64,000 nt of DNA, taken from the NCBI GenBank assembly GCA_017745295.1, contig JAGHZR010000004.1, forward strand, positions 235,959 through 299,958. The letters are read 5' to 3'. The first letter of the stretch is position 1. The number at the start of each line of letters is the position of its first letter. The stretch is from Novosphingobium sp. (GTDB taxonomy: Bacteria > Pseudomonadota > Alphaproteobacteria > Sphingomonadales > Sphingomonadaceae). The notes below the pieces were generated by a model. It ran no database searches, was not told where the DNA came from, and saw only the letters and a program-made list of their open reading frames with translations. Below, piece after piece: positions 24,912-34,212 of the stretch. A program made the position numbers and the translations under genes.

Positions 24912-26093
24912 TCAGCTCTTCTTGCGGCTCAGTTCGCGCATGGCGGCATCGAGACCGTCCAGCGTCAGCGGGAACATCGCCCCGCCCATCAGTTCGCGGA
25001 CCATGCGGGTGGAGGACGAGTAGCCCCATTGCCGCTCCGGCGTGGGGTTGAGCCAGACCGTGGCCGGATAAGTCTGCGCCACGCGGGTGAGCCAGACCGC
25101 GCCGGCCTCGTCGTTCATATGCTCCACCGAACCGCCGGGGTGGCTGATCTCGTATGGGCTCATGGCCGCGTCGCCGACGAAGATCACCTTGTAGTCGTGT
25201 CCGAACTTGTGGAGCAGGTCCCAGGTCGGCGTGCGCTGCGACCAGCGGCGGCGGTTGTCCTTCCAGACGCCTTCGTAGAGGCAGTTGTGGAAGTAGAAGA
25301 ACTCCATGTTCTTGAATTCGGAACTGGCGGCGCTGAACAGCTCTTCCATCAGCGCGATATACGGGTCCATCGAGCCGCCGACGTCGAGGAAGAGCAGGAC
25401 TTTCACGGCATTGTGGCGTTCGGGCCTCATGCGGATGTCCAGCCAGCCCTGTTTCGCGGTGCCGCGGATCGTCTCGTCGAGATCGAGTTCCTCCGCCGCG
25501 CCTTCGCGGGCGAAGCGGCGCAAGCGGCGCAGCGCGACCTTGATGTTGCGGGTGCCGAGTTCGCGGGTGTTGTCGAGATCGCGAAACTGGCGCTGCTCCC
25601 AAACCTTGATCGCGCGGCCGTGGGCGCTCTTGCCGCCGATGCGGATGCCTTCGGGATTGTAACCCGAGTGTCCGAACGGCGACGTGCCGCCGGTGCCGAT
25701 CCACTTGTTGCCGCCCGAGTGGCGTTTTTCCTGCTCTTCCAGACGCTTCTTCAGCGTCTCCATGATCTCGTCCCAGGAGCCGAGAGCCTTGATCTGCTCC
25801 ATCTCTTCCTGTGAGAAGTAGCGCTCGGCGACCTTCCGCAGCCAGTCCTCGGGTATCTCGACCGGCTGCTGGCCGTAGTCGCTCAGCACGCCCTTGAAGA
25901 CGCGCTGGAACACCTGGTCGAAACGGTCGAGCAGGCCTTCGTCCTTCACGAAAGTCGCGCGGCTGAGGTAGTAGAAAGCCTCCGGCGTCCGCTCGATCAC
26001 GTCGCGTTCGAGCGCTTCCAGCAGCACCAGGTGCTCCTTCAGCGAGGCCGGAATCCCGGCGGCGCGCAGTTCGTCCACGAAGTTCAGCAGCAT
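24912..26093 (-). CDS. VWA domain protein, CoxE-like
   Basis: A 393-residue CoxE-like protein. The N-terminal 200 residues are helical and basic, and a von Willebrand A domain follows with a MIDAS start DVGGS at residues 237-241 (D-x-G-x-S conserved). These proteins pair with MoxR AAA+ ATPases to insert metals or mature enzymes; a MoxR gene lies three genes upstream in the same operon. The start ATG at 26093 overlaps the end of the DUF817 gene by 10 bp. The longer frame to 26729 is antisense or out of phase with the DUF817 gene and rejected. The client enzyme is unknown. Confidence 0.87.
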   Translation of the reverse strand: MLLNFVDELRAAGIPASLKEHLVLLEALERDVIERTPEAFYYLSRATFVKDEGLLDRFDQVFQRVFKGVLSDYGQQPVEIPEDWLRKVAERYFSQEEMEQIKALGSWDEIMETLKKRLEEQEKRHSGGNKWIGTGGTSPFGHSGYNPEGIRIGGKSAHGRAIKVWEQRQFRDLDNTRELGTRNIKVALRRLRRFAREGAAEELDLDETIRGTAKQGWLDIRMRPERHNAVKVLLFLDVGGSMDPYIALMEELFSAASSEFKNMEFFYFHNCLYEGVWKDNRRRWSQRTPTWDLLHKFGHDYKVIFVGDAAMSPYEISHPGGSVEHMNDEAGAVWLTRVAQTYPATVWLNPTPERQWGYSSSTRMVRELMGGAMFPLTLDGLDAAMRELSRKKS

Positions 26094-26965
26094 GTGACGT
26101 TCCGATCCAACCGTTCCCGAGGGCGATGGAGCAGCGCCACCAGAACGAACGAGATATACATCAGAAGATACCAGGCGCCGAGCTTGCCCCAATGGACCAT
26201 GGCCCAGCCGTGCTTCTGGCTGGGATAGATCCAGGCCCGCGAAAAGGTCGCGAGGTTCTCGGCGAACCAGATGAACAGTGCGACCAGAAACCAGCCCAGC
26301 AGCAGCGGCATCCAGCGATCCTCCCGCCAGACCCGGAACCAGATGCGGGTGCGCAGAAACAGCACCCCGAGCGCGGTGAAGAGGGCGATGCGGATATCCG
26401 GCAGCCAGTGATGCGCGAAGAAGTTGACGTAGATCGCCACGGCCAGAACGACCGCCAGAGATTCGGCCGGATAGCCGGTAAAACGGAAGTCGAAAATGCG
26501 CCAGATGCGAGCGATGTAGCTGCCGACGGCGGCATACATGAACCCGGAAAACAGCGGCACCGCGCCGATCTGTAGAAAGCTCTCTTCCGGATATTCCCAG
26601 GAGCCGTGGGCGGTCTTGAACAGTTCCATTACCGTGCCGACGAGGTGGAAGGCCAGGATCACCTTGGCTTCGTCCAGCGTTTCCAGACGCAACGCCAGCA
26701 TGGCGACCTGGATCGCCAGCGCCGCACACGTCAGGAAGTCGTAGCGCGCGAATACGGCATCGGCCGGGTAGAACAAGTGGGTGGCGACGAGCAGGGCGAG
26801 CAGCAGGGCACCGAACAGGCAGGCCCAGGCTTGCTTGAAGCCGAACAGCAGGAACTCATAGATCCACGAGGCCGGGCCGGGGCGCGGTTCGATTGCTTCC
26901 AGGCGGGCACGAACCGCCGCAAAGCGGGTATGCCCGGCAGGAACCGGCCCCGACAGGTCCTTCAT
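26084..26965 (-). CDS. DUF817 integral membrane protein
   Basis: A 293-residue polytopic membrane protein with about eight hydrophobic segments, matching the DUF817 family by length and by conserved stretches such as FLLFGFKQAWACLFGALLL, AHGSWEYPEES, FSGFMYAAVGSYIAR and WGKLGAWYLLMYISFVLVAL. The function of the family is not known. The start ATG at 26965 overlaps the stop of the GFA gene (ATGA) and its end overlaps the VWA gene by 10 bp, so it is firmly part of the MoxR-GFA-DUF817-VWA operon. Confidence 0.85.
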   Translation of the reverse strand: MKDLSGPVPAGHTRFAAVRARLEAIEPRPGPASWIYEFLLFGFKQAWACLFGALLLALLVATHLFYPADAVFARYDFLTCAALAIQVAMLALRLETLDEAKVILAFHLVGTVMELFKTAHGSWEYPEESFLQIGAVPLFSGFMYAAVGSYIARIWRIFDFRFTGYPAESLAVVLAVAIYVNFFAHHWLPDIRIALFTALGVLFLRTRIWFRVWREDRWMPLLLGWFLVALFIWFAENLATFSRAWIYPSQKHGWAMVHWGKLGAWYLLMYISFVLVALLHRPRERLDRNVTCC

Positions 26966-27390
26966 GCAGCGGAGGGCGGCGGCGGAGGCTGGCGCGGCCA
27001 GCTTTCAAGGGCCGCGTCGAAAATCGCCCATTCCGGAGCGTCTTCGGTCCAGATCACCGCTTCGGGCTTCAATCCATGGCCGGCATCGAGCGCACCGAGA
27101 CGCACGGTCATCAGATGCGGACGCGCCGAGCTTTGCGCATAGATCTGCGTGCCGCATTGCGGGCAGAAATGGAAGGTGAGCGTGTTGCCGCTCGCCGCCG
27201 TCCAGATCGAAGCGCCGAGACCGCCCGTGATCGATACATCCTCGACCTTGAAGATCGCGTTGTTGGTCGGCCCGCCCGCTGCGAGTTGCTGGCATTGGCG
27301 GCACCAGCACTGGCGCGTGGCGATCGGCTCGCCCGAGATGCTCAGCGAAATGGCGCCGCAGGTGCAGCCGCCGGAATAAGGTGCGGGCAT
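26962..27390 (-). CDS. GFA family (S-hydroxymethylglutathione synthase-like) protein
   Basis: A 142-residue GFA/CENP-V-type zinc protein. Zinc ligands are visible as GGCTCGAI, CWCRQCQ and FCPQCGTQ, the three Cys groups of the family. Members include a glutathione-dependent formaldehyde-activating enzyme, but most GFA proteins have no proven role. I chose ATG 27390, preceded by GGGGAA, 20 bp after the MoxR stop; a TTG at 27414 overlapping that stop as TTGA would add 8 residues but has no ribosome site. Its stop overlaps the DUF817 start. Confidence 0.85.
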   Translation of the reverse strand: MPAPYSGGCTCGAISLSISGEPIATRQCWCRQCQQLAAGGPTNNAIFKVEDVSITGGLGASIWTAASGNTLTFHFCPQCGTQIYAQSSARPHLMTVRLGALDAGHGLKPEAVIWTEDAPEWAIFDAALESWPRQPPPPPSAA

Positions 27391-27410
27391 TACAGTCAGT
27401 TCCCCAGCAT

Positions 27411-28256
27411 TCAACTTTGGCGACGCGCCATGAAGGCGAGCCGTTCGAACAGCATGACGTCCTGCTCGTTCTTGAGCAAGGCACCGTGGAGCGGCGGAAT
27501 GGCCTTGGTCGGGTCCTGGTTCTGGAGCACGTCGAGCGGCATGTCCTCGCTCAGCAGCAGCTTGAGCCAGTCGAGCAGTTCGCTGGTGGAAGGCTTCTTC
27601 TTGAGGCCGGGCACTTCGCGCAACTTATAGAATATCTCCATCGCGCGAGTGACGAGCGTCTTCTGGATGCCGGGGAAGTGGACGTCGACGATGGCCTGCA
27701 TCGTCTCGCGGCCCGGGAACTTGATGTAGTGGAAGAAACAGCGGCGCAGGAAGGCGTCCGGCAGGTCCTTCTCGTTGTTCGAGGTGATGACGACGATCGG
27801 ACGTTCCGCGGCGGCGACATGCTCGCCGGTTTCGTAGACATCGAAAGCCATGCGGTCGAGTTCGGCGAGGAGGTCGTTGGGAAACTCGATGTCGGCCTTG
27901 TCGATCTCGTCGATCAGCAGCACGGGCAGGCGGGGCGAGGTGAAAGCCTCCCAAAGCTTGCCCTTGCGGATGTAGTTGTTGATGTCATGCACGCGGGCAT
28001 CGCCGAGCTGGCCGTCGCGCAGGCGGCCCACCGCATCATATTCATAGAGGCCCTGGTGTGCCTTGGTGGTGGATTTGACGTTCCAGGTGATGAGCGGGGC
28101 GTCCAGCGAGGCGGCAATTTGTTCGGCCAGCACGGTCTTGCCGGTGCCGGGCTCGCCCTTCACCAAAAGCGGACGGCGCAGCAGGACGGCGGCATTGACC
28201 GCGACTTTCAGGTCGTCGGTGGCAACATAGCTGCTGGTGCCTTCGAAACTCTGCAT
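27411..28256 (-). CDS. MoxR family AAA+ ATPase
   Basis: A 281-residue MoxR-type ATPase, first gene of a four-gene operon. Walker A is GEPGTGKT at residues 34-41; Walker B is LLIDEIDKAD near residue 117; sensor and arginine-finger regions follow (TSNNEKDLPDAFLRRCFFHY). MoxR proteins act as chaperone ATPases with a VWA partner, here the CoxE-like gene at 24912-26093. The substrate complex is unknown. The start ATG at 28256 is standard for the family. Confidence 0.93.
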   Translation of the reverse strand: MQSFEGTSSYVATDDLKVAVNAAVLLRRPLLVKGEPGTGKTVLAEQIAASLDAPLITWNVKSTTKAHQGLYEYDAVGRLRDGQLGDARVHDINNYIRKGKLWEAFTSPRLPVLLIDEIDKADIEFPNDLLAELDRMAFDVYETGEHVAAAERPIVVITSNNEKDLPDAFLRRCFFHYIKFPGRETMQAIVDVHFPGIQKTLVTRAMEIFYKLREVPGLKKKPSTSELLDWLKLLLSEDMPLDVLQNQDPTKAIPPLHGALLKNEQDVMLFERLAFMARRQS

Positions 28257-28339
28257 GCCCTGTCCCTTAATTGATCGCTTAAGCTCTATGTTTTGCGGCG
28301 CAGCAAGGCAAGCAGGGAGCGGCTTGGTTCGACCATGCC

Positions 28340-29563
28340 ATGGACTTCGCCGCCGGAGCGTTGCAGACAGGGCTTATGGGGGCCAATTTCCTGAAACGCA
28401 TGGACTGGCTGAACGCGCCGCGCGTCGATGGATACTTGCGGCTGTTCGCGGTGCTCAACGTCGCCGCAATCGTGTGGCTGGTGGCTACGTCGCATGGCGG
28501 CATCGACATCAACGGCTATCTGCTGGGCAGCGACTTCATCAGCTTCTGGACGACCGGGCACATGCTGGTGGACCATGCCAATCCCTATGACGGCGCCGCG
28601 CATATCCTGGCCCAGCGTACTTATTATTCGGCCGAGGGCGCTTATACCGCCTTCTACTATCCGCCACCGTTCCTGCTGTTCTGCTGGCCCCTTGGGTGGT
28701 TGGCCTATTTCCCGGCACTCGGGCTGTGGGTGGCGACGACGGGGGTGTTCTGTTTCGCGGCCATACACCGCTGGTGCGCCAAGGCAGAGCTGGGCAAGCC
28801 GCTCTGGCTGCTGTTTGCGGCCTTTCCGGCCGTTCCGATCGTCGTCACCCATGGCCAGACGGCTTTCCTTGTCGCCGGACTGCTTGGCCTTGGTGCCTGG
28901 CTGGTGCCGACGCGGCCTTTATTTGCAGGCGTGCTGTTTGGCTTGGCGACGATAAAGCCACAGTTCGGTCTGCTGCTGCCGCTGGTGCTGCTGGCGACCG
29001 GCGAGTGGCGGGTGATCGCCTCGGCCGCGTTTACGGCTCTTGCTTTGGCAGCCGTTTCCGTCGGGGCGTTTGGCCCGGACGCCTGGGCGGACTGGCTCGG
29101 CGCGAGCGCACGGGCGCAGACGGCCATGGCCTATGGCCAGATCGGCTACGGCAAGATGATGAGCCCCTTTGCCGCACTGCGTCTGCTTGGGGGACCGATG
29201 ACGGTGAGCTATGCCGTGCAGGGCGCCGTAACGCTGGCGGTGGCCGGACTGGTCCTGAAAGCCTCGTGGCGCAAGGCGTGGACACCGGGGCTGGCTGCGC
29301 TGACACTGGCGGGTGCACCGCTGGCGACGCCTTACGTGCTCGATTACGACATGGTGATCCTTGCCTTCCCGATGCTTTGGCTGGCGGGGGAGGGGCTGAA
29401 AAACGGCTTTCGCAATGGAGAGCGGGCTGCGCTGTTCGTCGCCTTTGCCGCACCGGCACTGGCCCGGCCGCTGGCGCTCTACCTTTACGTGCCGATCATG
29501 CCGCTGGCGATGCTGCTGCTTTTCGAGATCGTCCGGCGCCGCGTGGTAGCGGCGCCGGATTGA
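28340..29563 (+). CDS. DUF2029/GT87-type membrane glycosyltransferase
   Basis: A 407-residue membrane protein with about ten hydrophobic segments and the early acidic loop DFISFWTTGHMLVDHANPYD typical of the GT87 (DUF2029) mannosyltransferase-like family. Conserved stretches include YYPPPFLLF, GQTAFLVAGLL and LATIKPQFGLLLPLVLL. Family members use polyprenyl-phosphate sugars to glycosylate lipids or proteins at the membrane. No partner gene is next to it. ATG 28340 is used; Met13 or Met21 are alternatives, since the first helix starts at about residue 33. Confidence 0.85.
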   Translation: MDFAAGALQTGLMGANFLKRMDWLNAPRVDGYLRLFAVLNVAAIVWLVATSHGGIDINGYLLGSDFISFWTTGHMLVDHANPYDGAAHILAQRTYYSAEGAYTAFYYPPPFLLFCWPLGWLAYFPALGLWVATTGVFCFAAIHRWCAKAELGKPLWLLFAAFPAVPIVVTHGQTAFLVAGLLGLGAWLVPTRPLFAGVLFGLATIKPQFGLLLPLVLLATGEWRVIASAAFTALALAAVSVGAFGPDAWADWLGASARAQTAMAYGQIGYGKMMSPFAALRLLGGPMTVSYAVQGAVTLAVAGLVLKASWRKAWTPGLAALTLAGAPLATPYVLDYDMVILAFPMLWLAGEGLKNGFRNGERAALFVAFAAPALARPLALYLYVPIMPLAMLLLFEIVRRRVVAAPD

Positions 29564-29582
29564 TCGCCAGATTGATTCGGCG

Positions 29583-31580
29583 TCAGGCGTCGATCAGTTC
29601 CGGATCGATCTCGCCCGCGCGGTTCTGGATGAACTGGAAGCGGTGTTCCGGATTGCGACCCATCAGGCGATCGACAAGGTCCTTCACCGCTGCGCGGCCT
29701 TCGTATTCCGGCGGCAGGGTGATGCGGATCAGCGAACGACTTTCCGGCGCCATCGTCGTCTCGCGAAGCTGGCCGGGGTTCATTTCGCCAAGGCCCTTGA
29801 ACCGGCCGACTTCGACCTTCTTGTTCTTGAACACCGTGGCTTCAAGCTCGGCGCGGTGGGCGTCGTCGCGCGCATAGGCCGAGGTCGAGCCCGCAGTCAG
29901 GCGATAGAGCGGCGGCTGGGCGAGGTAGAGATGCCCGCGTCGCACGATGTCCGGCATTTCCTGGAAGAAGAAGGTCATCAGCAGGGTGGCGATATGCGCG
30001 CCGTCGACATCGGCGTCGGTCATGATGACGATACGGTCGTAGCGCAAGTTGTCGGGATTGCAGTCCTTGCGGGTGCCGCAGCCGAGCGCGAGACCGAGGT
30101 CGGCGATTTCCTGGTTGGCGCGGATCTTGTCTGCCGTGGCCGAGGCGACGTTGAGGATCTTGCCGCGGATCGGCAGGATCGCCTGGGTCTTGCGGTTGCG
30201 CGCCTGCTTTGCCGAGCCGCCTGCCGAATCGCCCTCGACGATGAAGAGTTCGGTTTCGCCCTCGCCTTCGCCCGAACAGTCGGTCAGCTTGCCGGGGAGG
30301 CGCAGCTTGCGGGCGTTGGTGGCGGTCTTGCGCTTGACCTCGCGCTCCGCCTTGCGGCGCAGGCGCTCGTCCATGCGCTCCATCACCGCGCCGAGCAGGG
30401 CCTTGCCGCGTTCGAGGTTGTCGGTGAGGAAATGGTCGAAATGATCGCGCACCGCCGCTTCCACGAGGCGTGCGGCCTCGGGGCTGGTCAGGCGGTCCTT
30501 GGTCTGGCTCTGGAACTGCGGATCGCGGATGAAGACCGAGAGCATGACTTCGCTGCCAGTGATCATGTCGTCCGGCGTGATGTCCTTGGCCTTCTTGGCC
30601 TGGCCCACGAGATCGGCGAAAGCGCGGATGCCCTTGGTCAGCGCCGCGCGCAGGCCCTGTTCATGGGTGCCGCCGTCCGGCGTCGGGATGGTGTTGCAGT
30701 ACCAGGAAAACGAACCGTCGGAATAGAGCGGCCAGGCGATCGCCCATTCGACGCGGCCCTGTTCGGAGCCGTCGTCGCCGCGCGGGAAGTCCTGCGTGCC
30801 GGAGAAGAACTGCGTGGTTACGCATTCGCGGCTGCCGATCTGTTCGGCAAGGTGGTCGGCAAGGCCGCCGGGGAACTGGAAGGTCGCTTCGGCCGGGACG
30901 TTGTCGTCCGCCAGCGAGGGGGCGCATTTCCAGCGGATTTCGACGCCCGCGAAGAGATAGGCTTTCGAGCGCACCAGCTTGAACAGGCGCGCGGGCTTGA
31001 ACTGCTGGTCTCCGAAAATCTCGGTGTCGGGCGTGAAGCTGACCGCGGTGCCGCGACGGTTCGGTGCCGCGCCGACCTTCTGGAGCGGGCCGAGCGTGAC
31101 GCCGCGGGAAAACTCCTGCGCGAACAGCTCCTTGTTGCGAGCCACTTCGACCCGCGTGAGGCTGGACAGCGCATTGACCACGGAAATGCCGACGCCGTGC
31201 AGACCGCCAGACGTGGCATAGGCCTTGCCGGAGAACTTGCCGCCCGAGTGGAGTGTCGAAAGGATGACTTCGAGCGCCGACTTGCCGGGGAACTTGGGAT
31301 GCTCGTCAACCGGGATGCCGCGGCCGTTGTCGGTGATCGTCAGCCGGTTGCCTTCGTCGAGCGTGACCTCGATGCGGTTGGCATGGCCGGCGACGGCCTC
31401 GTCCATCGCGTTGTCGAGCACTTCGGCGGCGAGGTGGTGGAGCGCGCGCTCGTCGGTGCCGCCGATGTACATACCGGGACGGCGCCGGACAGGCTCCAGC
31501 CCCTCCAGCACTTCGATCGCGGAACCATCGTAGGATTCCCCGCCCGAGGACGGGAGCTTGTCGAACAGGTCATCGGACAT
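29583..31580 (-). CDS. parE: DNA topoisomerase IV subunit B
   Basis: ATPase subunit of topoisomerase IV, which decatenates daughter chromosomes with ParC. At 665 residues it is ParE-sized rather than GyrB-sized. The GHKL ATPase has the signature VLDNAMDEA and DNGRGIPV with the lid GGLHGVGISVVNALS; the TOPRIM metal site is FIVEGDSAGGSA and MTDADVDGAH; the C-terminus has the GLGEMNPGQL motif. The ATG at 31580 is chosen over the longer frame from 31619 because it gives the usual N-terminus before YDGSAIEVLEGLEPVRRRPG. Confidence 0.95.
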   Translation of the reverse strand: MSDDLFDKLPSSGGESYDGSAIEVLEGLEPVRRRPGMYIGGTDERALHHLAAEVLDNAMDEAVAGHANRIEVTLDEGNRLTITDNGRGIPVDEHPKFPGKSALEVILSTLHSGGKFSGKAYATSGGLHGVGISVVNALSSLTRVEVARNKELFAQEFSRGVTLGPLQKVGAAPNRRGTAVSFTPDTEIFGDQQFKPARLFKLVRSKAYLFAGVEIRWKCAPSLADDNVPAEATFQFPGGLADHLAEQIGSRECVTTQFFSGTQDFPRGDDGSEQGRVEWAIAWPLYSDGSFSWYCNTIPTPDGGTHEQGLRAALTKGIRAFADLVGQAKKAKDITPDDMITGSEVMLSVFIRDPQFQSQTKDRLTSPEAARLVEAAVRDHFDHFLTDNLERGKALLGAVMERMDERLRRKAEREVKRKTATNARKLRLPGKLTDCSGEGEGETELFIVEGDSAGGSAKQARNRKTQAILPIRGKILNVASATADKIRANQEIADLGLALGCGTRKDCNPDNLRYDRIVIMTDADVDGAHIATLLMTFFFQEMPDIVRRGHLYLAQPPLYRLTAGSTSAYARDDAHRAELEATVFKNKKVEVGRFKGLGEMNPGQLRETTMAPESRSLIRITLPPEYEGRAAVKDLVDRLMGRNPEHRFQFIQNRAGEIDPELIDA

Positions 31581-31660
31581 GGGCGGGACTATAAGGCGCG
31601 CGGACCCGCGATCAAGCACGGGTTTGGGCTTATCCGCAAAGAGATGTTCACTTTTTCTTC

Positions 31661-31677
31661 CTCCCCGTAACGGGGAG
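31661..31677. repeat. Short GC hairpin between parE and the LpoA-like gene
   Basis: CTCCCCG at 31661-31667 pairs with CGGGGAG at 31671-31677 across a TAA loop. No T run follows on the minus strand. The form resembles the short CTCCCCG-type hairpins seen between genes in sphingomonads; it may also slow transcription from the LpoA-like gene into parE. Confidence 0.35.
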
Positions 31678-31686
31678 AGGAGGAAT

Positions 31687-32844
31687 TTATTGGGCGAAGC
31701 CGCTCGGGGCCGCGCTGATGACCTTCACTGCGCCGCCTTCCACTGTGCGGACTTCGAGCGCACGCTCGATCAGGCCGGTGCGATTGAAACGGAACGGACC
31801 GTCCACGCCGAGGAAACCGCCGGGATCGAGCATCGCCGTGGCCGGGAAGACCTTCCCCGGTGCCCAGTCGCGCGCGACGCGCAGGGTCAGCAGTACGGAA
31901 TCGTAGCCGAGCGTCGCGATGCGGAAAGGCGCCGCGCCGAAGCGGGTGCGGTAGCTCTTGGCGAACTGGGCGAAGCGCACGTCGGAAACCGTCGAGAACC
32001 ACGCGCCGTTCAGCGCCGGGCTGGTCGCCAGTTCGCGCTCGCCGCCCCAGAGCTCGGTGCCGAGCAGGCGCACGCCCGCGCCGCCGCCCGCCGCGCGGTA
32101 GGACACCGCGGCCTTGGCCGAAAGGCTGCCGCTGTCGGCGATCAGCAGGGCGCCGTAGCCGCTCTTGGCCTTGATCCGGCTTGCCGCCGCGGCGATCGAA
32201 GCGGCGGAGCGGTCGTAAGATTCCATGGCGACCACCGAACCACCGGCCTGGCGCACGGAGGCGAGCAGCGAACTGCTTGCGCGCTCGCCATAGTCGCCCT
32301 TGGGCACGAGCGCGGCGAACGTGGTCACGCCCTTGCCGCGCGCATAGCCGATGGTGCGGGCGATCGACTGGCCGGGCAGGTTGCCGATGATGAAGACGTC
32401 CTTGCCGGCCGCCTTCTCGTCGTTGGAGAACGAGATCAGCGGCACGTGCGCGGGCTTGGCGACCGCCGCCACCGAGGCGATGTCGTCGGAAAGCAGCGGG
32501 CCGAGAATCAGCTTGTTGCCGTCGGCAATGGCGCGGCGCGCGGCCTCGCCGGGATTGGTGCCGGTATCGTAAGTGGTGATGCGCAGGTTCTTCGCGCCGG
32601 TATCGAGCAGCGCCATGTTCGCGGCATTGGCGAGCGACTGGCCGACACCTGCGTTAGGGCCGGTGGTCGGCACCAGCAGGGCCACGCGGTGGCGCTCGGT
32701 ATCGGTGGGAATCTCGCTTTCCGGGGCTGTCGGCGTAGGGGCGGGGGCCGGTGCGGGCGCCTTGGGAACGACCGCGCAGCCCGCCAGGGCCGCCATCGCT
32801 GCCGCCGCGAGAAGGTTGCGCCGGTTGAGGCGATTATAGAACAT
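31687..32844 (-). CDS. Penicillin-binding protein activator (LpoA-like), lipoprotein
   Basis: A 385-residue lipoprotein. The start ATG at 32844 has a GGGAG site and leads to a signal with lipobox LAGC, followed by a Pro/Ala-rich linker (APAPAPAPTPTAPESE). The mature domain is a type I periplasmic-binding fold (VALLVPTTGPNAGVGQSL onward), the layout of LppC/LpoA proteins that stimulate bifunctional peptidoglycan synthases from the outer membrane. It is divergent from rsmI across 41 bp, the same arrangement found in many Proteobacteria. A branched-chain amino acid receptor is less likely given the lipobox and context. Confidence 0.85.
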   Translation of the reverse strand: MFYNRLNRRNLLAAAAMAALAGCAVVPKAPAPAPAPTPTAPESEIPTDTERHRVALLVPTTGPNAGVGQSLANAANMALLDTGAKNLRITTYDTGTNPGEAARRAIADGNKLILGPLLSDDIASVAAVAKPAHVPLISFSNDEKAAGKDVFIIGNLPGQSIARTIGYARGKGVTTFAALVPKGDYGERASSSLLASVRQAGGSVVAMESYDRSAASIAAAASRIKAKSGYGALLIADSGSLSAKAAVSYRAAGGGAGVRLLGTELWGGERELATSPALNGAWFSTVSDVRFAQFAKSYRTRFGAAPFRIATLGYDSVLLTLRVARDWAPGKVFPATAMLDPGGFLGVDGPFRFNRTGLIERALEVRTVEGGAVKVISAAPSGFAQ

Positions 32845-32885
32845 TGCTTGCCGCTCCCATAGTGCTTGGGCCATGAGGTCCCGCG

Positions 32886-33713
32886 ATGGAACACACTCTC
32901 ACCTCAGGCCTCTACATAGTGGCAACCCCGATTGGCAACCTCGGGGACATTACCTTTCGCGCCGTGGAGATCCTCAAGGGGGTCAGCGCGGTCGCCTGCG
33001 AGGATACCCGCGTCACCGGAAAGCTGCTGCATCACCTCGGCATCAAGCAGAAGATGATCCGCTACGACGACCATGCGGGCGAGGGCGACCGCGAGCGTCT
33101 GCTGGCGCTGATGGAAAGCGCGCCGGTGGCACTGGTCAGCGATGCGGGGACGCCGCTGATCTCCGATCCGGGCTATCGCCTCGTGAAGATCGCGCGGGAG
33201 CGGGGCATTCCCGTGACCAGTCTGCCGGGCGCCAATGCGGCGGTGATGGCGATGACGCTGTCGGGCCTGCCCAACGACCGTTTCCTGTTCGCCGGGTTTC
33301 TCCCCAACAAGGCCAAGGCGCGCGAGACGGTGCTTGGCGATCTCGCCAAGGTTCCCGCGACCTTGATCTTCTACGAGACCGCGCCGCGTCTGGGGGATTC
33401 GCTCGAAGCGATCGCGGTGGTCCTGCCGGGGCGCGAAGTGGCGGTGGCCCGCGAACTCACCAAGAAGTTCGAGGAATGCCGCAGCGGCACCCCGGAAGAC
33501 CTCATCGCCCACTACGCGGCCCATCCGCCCAAGGGCGAGATCGTCCTGCTCATCGCGCCGCCGGGCGAGGAGTCGATCGGCGAAGTCGACGTGGATGCCC
33601 TGCTGCGCGCCGAACTGGCGCTGGCCAAGCCCTCGCAGGCGGCGGCCAGCGTTGCCAAGGCGACCGGCCTCGACCGCAAGATGCTCTATGCCCGGGCGAT
33701 GGAACTGAAGTGA
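32886..33713 (+). CDS. rsmI: 16S rRNA (cytidine1402-2'-O)-methyltransferase
   Basis: Methylates the ribose of C1402 in 16S rRNA. A 275-residue tetrapyrrole-methylase-fold protein with the N-terminal GLYIVATPIGNLGDIT motif, the AVACEDTR segment and the VSDAGTPLISDPGYRLV block. The start ATG at 32886 is the family position. It is the first of rsmI-yraN(-gshB); its stop overlaps yraN by GTGA. Confidence 0.97.
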   Translation: MEHTLTSGLYIVATPIGNLGDITFRAVEILKGVSAVACEDTRVTGKLLHHLGIKQKMIRYDDHAGEGDRERLLALMESAPVALVSDAGTPLISDPGYRLVKIARERGIPVTSLPGANAAVMAMTLSGLPNDRFLFAGFLPNKAKARETVLGDLAKVPATLIFYETAPRLGDSLEAIAVVLPGREVAVARELTKKFEECRSGTPEDLIAHYAAHPPKGEIVLLIAPPGEESIGEVDVDALLRAELALAKPSQAAASVAKATGLDRKMLYARAMELK

Positions 33714-34072
33714 ATAGGCGGCGCGTCGAAGCCGAGCGCAAGGGGCGGCGGGGGGAAACGCTCGCCGCATGGTACTTGCGGCTGACCGGCTGGAGCATCC
33801 GTGCCACACGGGTGAAGACGGCGCGCGGGGAAGTCGATATCGTCGCCCGGCGCGGGCGGACCTTGTGCTTCGTCGAAGTGAAATGGCGGGCGCGCCGCGC
33901 CGATCTCGACCATGCGATCGACCACTACCGCCTGCGCCGCGTGGCCGCCGCCGCCGAGGCTGTCGCTCACCGCTATCAGAAGCCCGGCGACAGCCTGAGG
34001 ATCGATGTCCTGCTGCTGGCACCGGGCTGCTGGCCCCGCCGCATCGTAAACGCCTGGCAACCGGGCGCCTGA
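33710..34072 (+). CDS. yraN: UPF0102 family protein YraN
   Basis: A 120-residue predicted Holliday-junction-resolvase-fold nuclease. It has the conserved RGETLAAWYLRLTGW start, the ARGEVDIVARRGRTLCFVEVKWR core (acidic catalytic-type residues E, D, E and K), and a basic C-terminus. Translation starts at GTG 33710 overlapping the rsmI stop as GTGA; the length and frame fit the family. YraN follows rsmI in many Proteobacteria; its biological role is not settled. Confidence 0.92.
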   Translation: MNRRRVEAERKGRRGETLAAWYLRLTGWSIRATRVKTARGEVDIVARRGRTLCFVEVKWRARRADLDHAIDHYRLRRVAAAAEAVAHRYQKPGDSLRIDVLLLAPGCWPRRIVNAWQPGA

Positions 34073-34212
34073 AGCTCGGGCGCTCAAGGCTCCGTCTGGC
34101 GCGCAAAGTTTAAGGACTGACCCAAAACCATTCGCACCCGCCGCCGAATTTGATTAAGCCGCCATTCCGAAAGATACCGCTCGGTACATATCCCGCGAGG
34201 ACCAGACTTTTC

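Noticed and set aside
29643..31670. 675-residue open frame antisense to parE
   Set aside because: Shadow frame of a GC-rich gene with no recognisable motif; ParE is certain on the other strand.
31558..32862. 434-residue plus-strand frame over the LpoA-like gene
   Set aside because: Antisense to the lipoprotein gene; repetitive Arg/Gly/Asp composition, no motif.
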